This document shows, in pieces, positions 24,521-38,519 of a stretch of 64,000 nt of DNA. Every line of letters begins with the position of its first letter. Within the stretch, counting starts at the first letter, position 1. Source of the DNA: Anseranas semipalmata (lineage: Eukaryota > Chordata > Aves > Anseriformes > Anseranatidae); assembly GCA_013399115.1 (NCBI GenBank), contig VXAA01006444.1, positions 248,001 through 312,000 of the forward strand, written 5' to 3'. Both the position numbers and the translations under genes were made by a program. The notes beneath the pieces are model-generated. The model saw only the letters and a program-made list of their open reading frames with translations. It had not been told where the DNA came from and did not search any database.

Positions 24521-26711
24521 GTGATTAGGTTTGCTGCAATATAGGCCAAAAAAAAAAAAAAAAAAAAGTAAAATTGTTTGGTGCAGGGCTGCTTTGCAAA
24601 CAGCTCTCTGCACACAAGAAAGGCAAGACATTTTTTGAGAGGTCACAGGTGACCAGCTGATCAGAGTAATCAGCATGGCAAAGAAAGAAGGAAAGCTGGG
24701 CAAAGAAACTCTTTCTTTCTCGCTAATAATCCCAAGGTTTTGAGACGGAACATCTTGCCTCCCCTGCCAAAATCATTTGTCAGTTCCCAAAGCTTTCTCT
24801 AACCCCAATCTCAGCCCCAAACTATAGGTAAATAGTTTGAGTACCTCCAACAACTCCAGGAGTTATGGGGACTTCTATTGAATGTCATGAGGAGTTCCAT
24901 CAAACACTGGAGGAAATTTGTTCCTCTCAAGTGAACTTAATGGTTTCCAGCTTTCAGGCTCTGTTCAGATGTCATTTATTTGCACCATTCCAGCCCAGGT
25001 GTTTTCAAGCATTGAGAACCAAGTAGGAAAATACTCTGTGAATGCCTCATTCTTTGATGTGCTCCAGAAACACTTACATGACCAACAGGGCATTTAAGTA
25101 TTTTAGATACCTGAAAAGCAGTTCATCATTAATACCCATCAAGGAATCAGAAGGGGTACTGGGTACAGACCAAATTGTCAGATAGTATAAACATAAAATG
25201 CAGTGGAGTAGAAATTAAACATTTCATTTTTAGTAAAAGCCAAATTTCCTGGAAATGTTTTGTTAACATTTTTTAGAAATTACTAATAGAAGGCTCAATC
25301 CAAAATGCAAAATTCAGAGTAATTATCTAGAAGCCAGCAAAGAAACTCAAGCATCCTGTCAAACTGTGGGACTTGATGCCAGAATTCAGCTATCAAAGCT
25401 GAAGTTCCCTTTCAAAGCTCACTTCATAAATCTTCAGGAAATATGAGCAGACCGGAGAGCCCCACTGATCTGGAGGAGAATGTTATATCCGGGTAGCTCT
25501 ATTAGAGGTTAACAGCAACACTGACTCTGGCAGAAGTTCTCCTTCTAACAGAACTGGAATAGTTACACAATACAAGGCTGCTGGAGCACAGGGTTAGAAA
25601 TCATGATTGTTGATTTATTATTATCTTCTAACACAATCACCGAAACTTAAATCCTTCCAGACATTTGGGTTCCTAAACTTCAATGGAAGTTAGGCATTTA
25701 CTTAACTCTGAGGGTCTGATAACAGAAGTGTCTTTATATTCTCTCTTCCCTTCTTGTCCATGAGTTTCCACCCCTGTACAATGGGTCCAACAACAGCCAT
25801 GTATTGCATCAGTGTGCTGGGAGCTGTTAACAAAGATGGGAAGTTTGAGCATGATGGGGCAAACACTGATCCTCTATTCTCCCTGCTCTCCCTCCCACCT
25901 ACTCAGGGAAATATTCAAGATATGTAGTGTGCTTATTCAGGAAATGTAAAGAAGATACATATGAACTGACACTCTTTGTTAGTCATGAATGCTTTCTTTT
26001 ATTAAAATAGCTTGTGAAAAACTAAGAGCATGTACTGTGTTCTCCTAATGATTGATACACTACTTACAGTATACTTGATCTTAAAATGTACTTCTCAAAA
26101 GTTCAGTTTACCACTTGTAAAATTGAAATGATATTTTTAAGCACTCTAAAACCTACAGATGAAAATAAAATATAAGAATAAGACTATTTTATTACAAAAT
26201 TATTATTAAATTGTCGGGTTTGCAATTTCATTTTGCTGCCAGATTTTTGGAGTAGAAGAAATAGTTACACAAGATTTAGGCCCTAGAATTTAACAAATAA
26301 AATGAAGATCTTATCCAAAGTTAGAGAAAGGAATGACAATGGTTTAGTTTACTTCAGCAAGGTCTGCATCAGGCCTCTTCTTGCTGGTACAGTTAATATT
26401 GTTAGTACAAATTCCAGTAAGCCCAAATGCAGGTGCAAAAATGATGTGTCTACATGCATATATATTCCACGTTCACTTCAGCTATAACCAACTGAATGGC
26501 CCTAGTAGGGATGACCAAGAAAATTCACCAAAGTCTTGTTTGCGAGTGTGAATTATCAGTTACTGCAACTCCACAACTGCTGCATAAATACATTTGATGG
26601 TTTTGGACTGCAGCGGTCTGAAACTTGATTCCTATATTCACAGTAGGTTAAAATGCAGCAGAGGCACATAAAGGCTGCACCATACTAGATATAAGCAGAA
26701 TGATTTTTAGT
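24521..26711. other. Intergenic, no recognised gene
   Basis: Begins with a poly-A run (24548-24567). A phrase near 25676-25720 (AATGGAAGTTAGGCATTTAC...) recalls an old reptile/bird interspersed repeat, but too weakly to annotate. The rest is AT-rich sequence with short open frames. Confidence 0.5.
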
Positions 26712-27512
26712 TTACTTTTTGAAGAAGATCATAGCAATGCCACATGACAGAACGGCATTATTGCTTTGCTGATGTAAGGGTTGTGGGGCTCGGTCCCCAT
26801 GCTGTCCCATGCAGGAGGCACAGACATCCACCCTGCTGAAATCCTTGCTGTCATGCCAGCCGTGGGGAGCTGGCTGACCTACCACTGCAAGTACAAACTT
26901 CAGTGAGCTGCAGGTACCAAGGCGTCTTTCGCCTGTGGGTTGTTTCCTTGATTTGCCAGAGCTCAGGAAACAAAATGGCATGCTCTGACATGACCATCAA
27001 AAGGAAAGCTGGTTCTGTACTTACATCTTACAGGCATGCATGTACCTCAAAGCACTTCTCGGCATACACAGATGTCCTCTTACCCTCAGCCGCAGCAGTA
27101 ATTCCCATGCTCTCCTGCTCAGGCAGACACCTGACAGCTGCAGAGCCAGGTCCCAGTGCTTCCTCCAGCCTTGCTCATTTCCCTCAGGCAAGGTCTAACC
27201 CTGGAGCACTACAGCAGCTTATCCCAAGGTGTGAGGGGCGGACCGCTGTTCCTATTGCCCTCACATCTTTCCTAGCCCTGCTACACACCTGTGGAACAAA
27301 GGCCTTCCTCGTCTGCTGCAAGCTGCTACGTGCATCCAAGCCAGCACGCTCTGCAGCGCAGGGAGGCTGGAGCACTGGCTTGGCACTGGGCAGCGTCCAG
27401 CTGCTTTCCCACCCGCCTCCCTGCGAGGCTCAAAGATGTGCTTGTGCCCTGGAAGCATCTCAGCGGTTGAGACTTCACAACTTAGATCGCATTGTCTGAA
27501 TGATATCAGCAA
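26712..27512. other. GC-richer patch with long unassigned open frames
   Basis: Composition changes to GC-richer here. A plus-strand frame stays open for 198 codons (26903-27499), but it begins with GTG; its first ATG is near 26972. Minus-strand frames overlap it. The product has no domain I recognise and codon use looks random. I treat it as stop-poor non-coding DNA, possibly an isolated transcribed or ancient repeat patch. Confidence 0.4.
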
Positions 27513-29429
27513 AAGTCAGCATACATTTTCCCTCAGCTAATGCCAATTCTTTCCTATTCACTGTTAAATCCTTTAAGTAATATCCCATTATCTGCAGCTT
27601 TGATCAACTCACAGAGATCTCTTTAAAAGTCCATATTTACCCAGTGGGTACCTTGCTGTGATGTCTAAGGCACAGCAGACATCTGTATTTGGGATAACTA
27701 CAGTATCTCAGCACCATTAGGAGATGATTTTAGGAAACAACTTCTCTTTGAATTAAAGCTCCTATTACTCATGCTAGCTTAAGCAGGACTGACACTGCTG
27801 CAATCAGAGGACCAAACTACATCCTGATGCAACCTCACTGCTGGAACTGGCTCTGTGCAGTGCCATCATTTGGTGTAAGTAGGAAGAAAATTAAGGCTAT
27901 GCTTATGCTCTTGAACTTTCCCTTAGTGCATTTGGAGACTGACAGAAGACATATGCATCCAATTATTGAAATAAAAAGGTCTTGAAGAAGAAACCAAATT
28001 GTTTCACCAACATATCTGCCAGAAAAATAAAATAATCAAGGCAGGCCAGGCTGTTATGATCAAGTACTACACAACATCTAATATCTTACCTCAAGTGCAA
28101 ATCTTAATGGAGTGGCTCTCAAACACATGGGATCAGATTTTCTACTTGATCCTGTAAACCTACAGCTTTATGTGCATCGTACATCTGATCAGGCATGCTA
28201 CATGCTCAGACACTCACACATGCACATTTTGAACATATATTTACTATGGTGCTACCACATCTGTATGCAGCTGCATGTGCATACATGCAAGTAGTAGATG
28301 CCATCACACGTAAAGCAGGAATCTGCATATCTGGCCAACTTGTCAGAAAATACCATTCCATAACTCATTCTTGACAATTTCACAATAGATCTACTTTTGA
28401 TAAACCATTAGTCAAGCCTCCAACCTCACAGTCAGTCTCAGGAAGTGCAAGTTGAAAAGAAGGATTAATTTTTTTTATTTTTTTTTCACAAAACACTCAT
28501 TCCAGTATTTGCAACATGCCAGCTGGGAGATCTTTGCATCCATATTTTGTATCTACAGTTTATCCAATCAGATCCTAGAAGGACTATGCAAGCCATCACA
28601 ATGTGAGATTTTGTACTGAGAAGATAACTTGCTTGGGCAGATTTTGCATTTAGCAGCTTCCAAGTGTTCTCTCTATTCTTAGAGAATATGTATTTCCTCA
28701 TAAGACCTTTATAAATCCTTTGCCATTCTTTTAGGTATACGTGTTCACCTACCTCCTTAAATTCACTTGGAGACATTATTTGGAAATTAATAGAACAATG
28801 TGCAGTCATATTTTCATATTCCTCTATAGTCTAACAGCCATAGTCTACTTCCAGTGTGTTTGGTTCCAGTGTGGTGGGTTTGGTTCACAGCCCAATGCTA
28901 CTCTGGCATAAGACTTTGACGTCACTGGGAACTCTGCCTCCATACAGCATGGTTGAACGGCTCCCCCAGTTCAAAGCCAGATTCATATCTATGTTTGATT
29001 ACTTGCATTTATTTTCCTGACAGGTAGCCTTTTGCTGTAATTACAGTAGTAAAATTTTCTACATCCATGCTAACCATTTTGAATGTTCTCAGCACTGAAG
29101 TAAGAGCATGCATGTACTGAAAGAGAGCTATACAGAGCAAAGGAGAGTTTTAATGCTGTTCTCCCTCCTCGGTCTTCATTGTGACTGACATCCAGAAACA
29201 AAGCTTGTAAAGTTACTGAATGTATCTCAGTACGGTGCAGCAAAGGTATTTTGGTGAAAATGGTTCTGTGACTGCGACATACAAATATCCTCCAGCATCA
29301 CCCCTTTTGTGTGGAGCACTCTGTGATAATGAAAGATACTGGATATTCTTCTCTTGGTTTGGTAAGACCAAGCAGACCAGCTGAACACACGTCTGGCCCA
29401 CCCCTGCCTACTCAAGATTGTTTCCTACC
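27513..29429. other. Intergenic, no recognised gene
   Basis: Mostly AT-rich with a T-rich run near 28467-28488. The 107-codon frame on the minus strand (28486-28809) has no recognisable homology. Confidence 0.5.
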
Positions 29430-30316
29430 ATGTTTTCCAGTGTTTCCCCCATTCAGTGTTTAAAACTGCTAAGTGATGGGGTTTCCACTACTTCCCTCAG
29501 ATAACTATCCTGCAGATTAATTACTTCTTACCATTAGGAGTTTTTCCCCTGACATCCAGGCTAGAATTTCCATTCTGAACAACATTTTATTTTCATACTG
29601 CCTCTTTCTTCTCTTCCTTGCCTTTCTGTCTGTGTGCTACCCTAAGTAATCCTCCATCCTTCAGGTCCAATTCTCAGCCTGTTAAAGCTGTTCTGCCTCT
29701 CAGTGGCAACACAAAGCATCCTCAAAGCCAGTTCAACAACCAGCAGAGGATTTCCCAGGAGAAGGGGAGCCCTCAGCCCTGGTGAGGGCATCTTACCAGC
29801 TCGACACTAGCCTTTCCCCACTCTGTGGTGCAGAGCAGCTGGCTGTTAATGCTATGCTGTATTTGTAGTGCAAAGCTGCTGTGGATTGCTGGAGTTCGGT
29901 CCGTGCCAGGCTACACTGCAGAATTGGGGTGCCTTTGAAATCTGCCTCTGATACTGCTTGTCATGCTTCCCCTCCCAGACAGCAGAGCTGTTTCCGTTTT
30001 CCCCCAGGGCATTACCTTATATTTGTCCCAGCTGACATTCCTTTCCTTATTTCTTTGGCATGTTTCTGATCTCAGTTTCCTTTCTATTATTTCGCTGCCC
30101 TCAGTGATATTTATAATGTCTCCAGTTTAGTATCATCTGTGAATTTCATTAACCGGCTGTTTACTCTCTTCTTTCAGATCATTAACGAGGATGTTAAATA
30201 ACACTGGACCTAACGCTATTCCCTGCATTACATTAGTAGGAAACTTCCCTCCGCTTGATGCATTGCCTTTTATTGTTCTGCTCTGTACAGCTCTCTAGCC
30301 GGGTGTTCAATCCACA
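29430..30316 (-). mobile_element. Ancient CR1 LINE fragment with reverse-transcriptase motif remnant
   Basis: Read on the minus strand, the segment contains GPVLFNILVNDLK (30210-30172) and then FTDDTKL (about 30143-30123). These are the two adjacent conserved blocks of CR1 ORF2 reverse transcriptase, the second holding the catalytic [FY]xDD box. They are in different frames: their spacing is 67 nt, where 66 is expected, so a one-base insertion separates them. Towards the 3' end of the element (lower coordinates), TGATGGGGTTTCCACTACTT and TGACATCCAGGCTAGAAT (plus strand) match the C-terminal/3' region of old CR1 subfamilies. The middle (about 29600-29900) is less clear. The element is dead and far older than the copy at 1590. 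Confidence 0.85.
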
Positions 30317-32455
30317 TGCAGCATTTCTATTCAGCAATTTCAGATGTGAATTAATTTCTCAGGTAAGATTTTGTAAGCAAAGGTATCAGGTATTATGGGA
30401 ATTTTATTTTTAGGAAGAAATCGAGTTTTTCCTGATAAGACACGTTCTCTATAAGCCACACGGATAACAGCATTGGAGGGACCAAAGCTGTTTCGGTGAC
30501 TGCTACCCTCTTGTTACAACCTTTTTTACTCAGCATTGATGCTGCTTTGTTTATCTACAGTCAGTGCCTTTCCTTGCTCTTGCATTTGCAAAAAGACACT
30601 ATTTAAAAAAGACAGATTTTTGCATGGTTGTGTTTGAAGCTAGGAGTCTCCCACGCTGCAATCAAGGGTAATGGCAGCTACTCACAGGTGTACATATATC
30701 ACATAAACAAGTGAAACATTGATTGTGAGGGGCGCAGTGACAGTCCTCTATCCATAGCATAATCTTCTCAAGAGATATTTAATCAGATGATTATTTACAT
30801 CTTAAAGACCAAGGAAAGGGAAAATGTTAACATCGAATTATGGGGAGGAATGATAAAGACGACGCTACGCATGAAGTACTCATCACAGAACTGATGAATA
30901 AAGGGTTTGCCTGAATATGCCTTAACACCACTACTGCAATCTGAGCCCAGCCACTTGCATGATCTAAATCAGCAGAATCCACTGCAGCCGGTCAGGTTTC
31001 AGCAGATCAAACCACTCAGGAGACTGTGCCCTGGCCTCTCTCTGATGTTGTTAGCAAATCCCACGCTTTTTCCTCACCTTAAGTTTTTCCACAATTTCCA
31101 AGTTAACTTATATTATACAACATTATAAAGCACGTTATGGAGAACACAGAGTCAAATGTCACCTTTAAAGGCTTGTTCTTTTGTGTACAAAATTCCCCCA
31201 GTTTAAACTGACTCTGGGTAGGAGTAGGACAGTGAACTGAAATTTATTCTACTAATACTGAAATAGAAGAAGGCTTGCAAAAGCCAATGAGGTTTCTAGT
31301 GGTGCATAAAAACATGTGGACAGCTTATGGCACAAATTACAGTTACATCCCTTACACTAAGCCTTTCTTTCAATAAGTACACATTTCCTACTGTAAGAGC
31401 AAGCTTATTTTCTTAGTGGTGTGGTTTTGCCATGAGGTACTTAGGTCGTGAAGGCAGACTGCGAGCTGGGACTGTTAAGAGCTCCGATCAAAAAGAATAA
31501 TCTAATGTTACAGGTGAAATTCTTCCCCTACCTCAATACATTTCAATGAAGAATACAAAACATCTGGAATTCTTTGGTTTGGGAGCCACAAAGAACAACA
31601 ACATGGAAAGCAGAACGGGTCATTGTGCTGTCTGCTGGGTTGGTTGAAATACACAAACCTTTGTGTAACTTCCAGCTGATACAGCTGCAACTCAGGAATG
31701 AACTACGGACTGCAGCGACCTTAAGCTGATAAACTTAAGTTTTGGAACAGACCACACTGCTACTTTAAAGCCTGGGAAACTACTAAGTGCTTAAATAAAA
31801 GTGACTGCTGTGTAACAATTATTACTCCTATTTTTATGGTTGTTGTTGCTGTTTTGACCACTGGTGCTGGGAAGTAGGGTGTGCCTGGAGGATTCAGAAC
31901 TCTACTTTCTAGACAAAAATTATTGCCGTGAATCTGGAGCTTTGGGTCACTATATTCTGATCATCCCCAACACCAGATATCATAGACAAAAACCACAGTA
32001 GTCTATCATTCACTTAACTTAGTAGCTCACCAGAGCAGCTGCTTTGCAGCTTACCCACAGTCTGCAGTCTGCACATCCTCACTGTCCATTAGACTTGTAA
32101 ATCAAATGCTGGAGTGGACTAGCTGGACGGGATTTACATAAAATCTCAATCAAATTCACAGCAGCACACCTTCCTCTTTGGTAATTAGATTCAGTTTCGT
32201 TTTTGCTTTTCTGAACCCAATAACCCATTTCTTTACTTTATGATATCTTAGCAATTTTCATTAGCAAGTGAATTTCTATGCATCACTTTTTAAAAGCACC
32301 AGCTGCACCAGTAAAAATGTGCATGCATTCACTGAACAGTCAAAAAATCCAAACGCATATTAATACATCTATACTCATTGAACTCTCAAACACACCTAAA
32401 TAACTATCACTTCTTCCTGATTTCCAATGAAATGTCCCACATAAGGCTGATGAAA
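30317..32455. other. Intergenic, no recognised gene
   Basis: Unremarkable AT-rich sequence between two old CR1 fragments of opposite orientation. Only short frames on both strands. Confidence 0.5.
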
Positions 32456-33330
32456 ATACAATAGGATGGGTGCAAAGCTGGTTAAAAACCATATCTAGAC
32501 AGTAATTATCAATGCTTCACTATCAAAATGAAAAGGAGGCATCACACAGGGGGGTCTGGATCAGGTACTATGCAGCACTCTCATTAGTGACCTGAATGAT
32601 AAAATAAAAGGATAGGCTTATAAAAACTTGTTGAACAGATCAACCCAGAATGTACTGTAAGTATGTCAAGCTACAGGAAGAGCTGGATAAATTAAGAAAA
32701 GATCTAAAAATGTTTTGTGGCTATAAACAATGTTTAGTGCCATACTCAGATGCGTAAAAACACGGATATACTGCAACGTACAAATGAAGAAATGAAGCAA
32801 TTCTTCTGCTGAACAGTGGGAAGGCCGTAGGTGATACCAGTTTGCGGCACCTTTCTTCAATGGGGCTGTGATCCAAGTGGAAAAAATCTAGATACACTGA
32901 CAAATCAAGAAGCCATAACCTAGCAGGTTAATTAACCAGCTTTATTAAGCCAGTGAAGGAAAGAGCAAGGTGTGTTACATGTTAACCTGACAACAGTTTG
33001 TAGTCACATTAAAGGCTGCAGAAAAGAGGAATGGATTCAAAGGTGGTCTAAGCCACAATGAATAGAGTAAGAAATAACGGGTTTAAATTACAGGAAGGAA
33101 GAGTCAGATTGGATATTAAGAAAGAACTGTTGTGGCAAAAACGGTGAAGCACAGGAAGCGATTTCCTGGACATATTGTACAGTTTCCCCAACTGATGTTT
33201 TTAAACAAAAATGAGACAAGCATCAGCCAGGAATGACACAGGAGCCATCATTTACACCACCCCAGGACAGGAGGAGGGCCCCGATGTTTCCTAAGAGCCC
33301 TGCAAGTTCTTGTGACTAAATTCAAAATCT
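32456..33330 (+). mobile_element. Ancient CR1 LINE fragment, plus orientation
   Basis: Runs in the sense direction: AGGATGGGTGCAAAGCTGGTTA, TCTAGACAGTAATTATCAATG and GGGGGTCTGGATCAGGTACT, then the degraded LISDLND-like stretch CTCATTAGTGACCTGAATGA and CTTATAAAAACTTG (catalytic box lost), then further on GGGTTTAAATTACAGGAAGG and GAGTCAGATTGGATATTAAG, the conserved C-terminal GRFRLDIRK region. All parts occur in CR1 order. Many indels mean no frame survives. Ends are approximate. Confidence 0.8.
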
Positions 33331-36300
33331 CAGCTTTAAAGTGTTTTCTGGGGAAGCCAGAAATATGAGAACCTTTCTTTCTAGATGAAAAATACAGGGA
33401 TTTCCAGTCCTTACTTCAAATCCAACAAGTGCTAAGATTTCTTATTCATGATTCCTGCTCCCAAGCTTTTTGCAAGACAGTGTCGTACTCTGAAAAACGT
33501 CCCCGCATTGCAAGCTATTCCAGCACTGCCTCACACTTGTTACTCCATTTGCTGTGTTTCTTTTGGTATGTTGGAGAAAGCTGCAGCACATATTAATTCA
33601 GAATTGATGGTACCTCTCTAGCATGCTAACTGACTGGATGGCTAATTGGCTATTACAGCCGTGGTTCACAACAACGTATCTTTACCTTATCTTAATGGTT
33701 CTTTTTAGATGCCCAATGATGGGAAATTGTAATTTAAAAGTTTATTCATTTCCATACTTGCTGCCAAAGGATTCCTGATAGAAATTTGTTTTCCTTATCT
33801 CATATCAAGTTTGTAGATGAACTATAAACTTAGACTGCTAGACATTCCTGTACCATCACTTTAATTTCAGTCTGGGCTGCTGAGGGGCTTTTTTCATTTA
33901 TGAAGATGATACAAGGCTGTACCTTTTCCAATAACACCACCATATCTTACTCCATTCTGTGTAGCCTCTTTTGTACAACACTTTTGAAGGAATGGGAGAT
34001 TAATTCCCTACCACAGTAAAAAGTTCTCTGGTCATTTTTTAGACTTAGTTCAACTAAAATTTGAAGTCTCCATGCAGTAAACTTCTTCATTTGATTCTCA
34101 GACTTCAGGGCACGAAGGCAATTTGATTCTCAACCTCCAGTCCAGAGGATTGATCCTTAAAGGCAAGGAATGATGGTTTAATCACACCAAAAGGATACAG
34201 CAATTAGAACTCAAACTAAATCTAGACTTTCAGCAAATGCTGGTGGTGAAATTTCTGAGCTACGTGCTCTCCATCTAGCATGTTCTCTCACTGTCATGGG
34301 CTGTAACAAGACCAAAAGGCTTTGGCCAGGACAAGGCAATGTTGATAATACAATGCCATTATTTAGTTCTTTCATTTGCAGGGGTTCAAAAGCACAGTTA
34401 TTAGCTTGTATAGGAATCTTTTTAACTATTGAAATGAAACCCTAGCTACAGTGAAAAGCAGCAACAAGGCTCTGCATGGAAACAATCTTCACTTCTTCAC
34501 TGCAGAACATCTGAGGGCAGGAAATGAAGTCTACCAAAATCTTATGTCAAGACAGTGGTGAAAAGAAAAGAAGGGTTGGATTGAAGATGGATGAACTCTG
34601 TAGTCAAAACGAGAAGCAAACACTCTCCTATTCATCCTCCTTTTTATTTAAACACAAAAGACAGACATTGAGTCTTTCCCCCTCCAGCCTGCCTGTTTTG
34701 AAACTTTAGGAAACCTCACTGGGGCTGGAGGGAAGATGGATATCCTCTGCTGACCTGCAGATGGGTGAGTCTAAGGCTCAAGGTACAGAAGCCTTTGAAG
34801 GGAGACACAAATTCAGCTCATTTGGCAGCCACACTTCTCTTGCACTACTGCCTTCATTTTTAGGTTGTATGGGCTGGCAGAGAAAGGGTGTGAATGCCTT
34901 GCCACAGTCTGAATCGGTTTTTCCAGTGAAGATCCTGGAAGGGATCTGCCCTTGTTATCTACTAAAATGTTGACAATGCAAAAAGAAAATCTATTTTTAT
35001 CATCATCATTAACTTCAAGGAATAACCACTGTTAGCAGAAGGATGGCTTTGCTAAGAGGGAGCAGCCTAAACCACAGCAACACTGCCTGGCCTGGGACTC
35101 CCACTCCTTCAGTGAATTAGCTTTAAAAAAAGAATGTAACACCAGGGCAAGAACCGATGGCAATGAGTAACTCCAGGCATGCAACTGAGAGCAAAACAAG
35201 GCTGCGCGAACATGCATGGGAAAACCTGATCTAAACTGTCATTATTAAACACCCCCCCAAAGCAGATAAGGTCCAGCTGTAGCTGTGAAGATGACATTCT
35301 TCTCTGGAGATAAGCCAAGCTGGGGGGAGGATGTGTCTCACCACCATTGCCATGATGTTTGAGTTACTGCCAGCTATGGAGTAGAGAATTCATCATCTGT
35401 CAGTGACCTCCAAGATCAGTTAAAGTTTTCAGTGCTCAGAAAAGAAAATCATACCGAAAGTGAAACATCTGTTAGGAGAATAAGCTGCATTTTATGGTGT
35501 TTGCTGTATGCAGATACATGCCTATAATCTCAGACCATGTTTGCTAATAACATACTGACTCACTGCCTCTCTTTACTACGCTGCTCTGATGCCCGAAGTC
35601 ACCTTGACTGGAGCAAGCATTAATTTCTGTCAGTGGTGTTTTAAATGTTTGCATAGACAGAATTACCAGGGCGAGTGTGAGCAGATCATAGGTATGGCCA
35701 GAGCAGCTCCTCGCCCAGCTGTCCTTTCGGAGCTCTGCTCGAGTTACGTACCCAGCAGCCACTGAGCCCTTCCTTACACATAGTCTGGAGTGTAAAGTCA
35801 CAGTAGTATTCAAAAGGTTAAAGCAGAGTGAACTGTTAATTTTAATGCTTTCTCTAAGCTTCAGTTTTAATAAGCGAAAATGATGTTCTTATTTGCAGTA
35901 AAGTGGTGTTATAAAATTCTGTCTGTCAAGCTCATTTTAAAACCATGGAAATAAATGATCTGACAAAATCAGGCTATTAGACAAGTGAAGAAGAGTGATT
36001 TCCATAAAAGTAGAGGAGCTGTTCCTTAATTTCACACTTGGTAGTCTTTTGGGTCGACTAAATTTTTAAATAAGTGATAAAATTATATTAGCGCAATTGC
36101 ATTTTTATAGATTTTTTTGGTCATTGTACTCTTTTTCAATTCCTTTATTTTAACTCAAACCATTCTGCTGAAAGGTTACCTCTCAACTTATGTTACCTCA
36201 TAACAGTTTCTGCTCATAGAACAGAACTGTAGGTTCACAAATCCTCTATAAAAGTACCCAGAATGACCACACTGACCCCAAAGTGTTCGAAAGTGGAAAG

Positions 36301-38519
36301 ATCATCTCATTGCCATCACATACTGCTGAGATTCTGGCCCTGCACACTGTGTTTGACCGTCTGCTGAAACAGATGTGTAGTATGCAACTTCAAGGCAGTT
36401 TGTTTTCACATGCGAATATTTTCTTTGGGAGCAGACTGCAATTTCCATCATCTACACCACAGATGTAAAAGCCAAACAGACAAGATGCTCTTCAGTGTTG
36501 AGGTAAGTGTGGTAAGGATATCATTTCTTTAAAGAGAAGTCACTGCTCGTGATACCTAACCAATGAAGATCAGACAGGCCTGTTTCTCCAGGTGACAGCA
36601 GGACTTCAAAACACATAGCTCAGCACTGAGAGATATCACAAACCCATTCTGGTGCTGGTGCTTCTCAAGCACTTCCCAGGGAACAGGAAGGACAACAGCC
36701 CATGCCCGACTCTCCCTTCCACCCCAGAAACGAGGGAAGTTCGCACACCTACAGCCCAAGGGAGCATTTCTGCTGCCAATTTTCCTAGCCGAGGCTGAGA
36801 AGAGAGGAGCAAGGCTGTGGCTTCTCCTCACCTGAACCCAACCACTCATTTAGGGACCAAAGCTAGCTGCATAAAGGCATTTGGAAGCACTTCTAGCACC
36901 ACAATCTCTGCCATGGATTAATTTTTCTACCTCTGGAAATTTACAACAAGCTTTTTTCTGACAAATCAAATCACACTTTTAAAGATTAAAGCTAATTCTC
37001 CCTCACACAGATTTAAATAATGTTCTTATAACTATGTCATAGTAGGGAGGTCAATATAAAAGGATTTTGACCTTTTATGAGGCCAATGACTCTTCAGCTC
37101 ATCGTGCTCTTGGTTTCATTTGTTTGTTGAGAGAAGAGATCTAATACATTGATACACAGGTTGTGACATGCTGTTTGAACATTAGCTTACTATAATTGGT
37201 CACGTCGTCATGCATCATATTAACAATATACACAAAAGTGCCCTGAAACAATTGTCTTATAGATCCATCACATATCATAAAGAAGCTTCTGGGACTGTTA
37301 TCCAGCAGCATCCAATTGTGATGCACATTCTACTTGAGTTCTGGATCTAAACATCACTGTCATCTTAATAGTAAGCGATAGATTAATAACTTCCTGCTGG
37401 CTTGCAAAACCCACATGCATGTAAAAGATGGCAGTACAAATTTATTGCCACTGAGCATGCTCAAAATAGAAATCCTGTAGAAAGGCAAAAACTTCTTTGT
37501 GTGTATTTTTCAAACGAACAGCTCTCCATGTTCCCAAGTACAGCAATTCCTTACCCCTGTCAATGCAACTAATTGTACTGCAGTGAGTTGTTTCAAAAAG
37601 TAGAATTAGAAGAATTTCTTCATCTAAAAGCAGAATAAGACACGTGACCTTAGAATGCAAAATGAAAAAATACACTAGCACCTTGGATTTATGTCACGTA
37701 AATCACATTGAAAGCATTTTGTGTACAAACATTTTCATATCCTCTCTTTCCACATGCTTTCATAGATTTTAAGAGAAATGCAAAATCAGGCTCATTCTAC
37801 ACACAGCAACCTAGCAATATTTCAGCGTAATTATAATTCCCAGATCTTCTAGGCAGTTTTGAGATTTTCAGCTAATAACTTTACTTTTTTTCCCTCCACA
37901 TTTTTCCAGTTATTTGACAGTGAGAAATACAAATGATTTAACTCCTGATGCAGTAGTCCAAACTACTTTTAGAGCCCGAATTCTTTTATTAAGAGGTTAA
38001 GTTTAGAAACATGTGTTACAGTCAGAAATCCTCCCACCTATGGCTTTTGTAGCCTGGAACATCATCAGCTTGAATTACACTCAACAAGAAAGTAAATATC
38101 ATTATCCTCCTTATAGCTAACATGAGCCATCAGCATGTAAATCCCATAATCCCTAGCAGAGGCACTTTGTAGGGGAAAAGTCCCACAAGTAGGCAGAACT
38201 ACAGTATAACCAGAGAACTTTAAATCTGAGACTCTCCCTCACTCCCATCCTACAAGTTGTTCCTGGAAGCGTCCATGGGCAGTAGTTTACAGACCTTGAG
38301 TTTTATATTGACGAAAAAAAATGCTGTTGCTGATTCTGCAGGGGCTGCACTATTCCTCCGGTGAGTCAGCACTGAGTGAATGCCATGGTATTTGTGCAGC
38401 TGGTAGTACTATTTTTCAGATATGATGGAAAATGATGCAAATTTTAATAAACCATGCAGACAAAACTATTAACATGCCTACATCCTGTTCTGCATATTAT
38501 CAAAGTCTTTTAACTAAAT
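33331..38519. other. Intergenic, no recognised gene
   Basis: About 5.2 kb with no LINE remnant that I can recognise and few simple repeats. A 12-bp duplication ATTTGATTCTCA occurs near 34090 and 34122. Small frames at 35544-35813 and 36556-36849 (minus) have no recognisable homology. A repeat-poor AT-rich part near 36030-36200 could be conserved, which is untested. Confidence 0.5.

Noticed and set aside
25676..25725. Phrase resembling an old amniote repeat (AATGGAAGTTAGGCATTTAC)
   Set aside because: Too short and diverged to assign to a family by eye.
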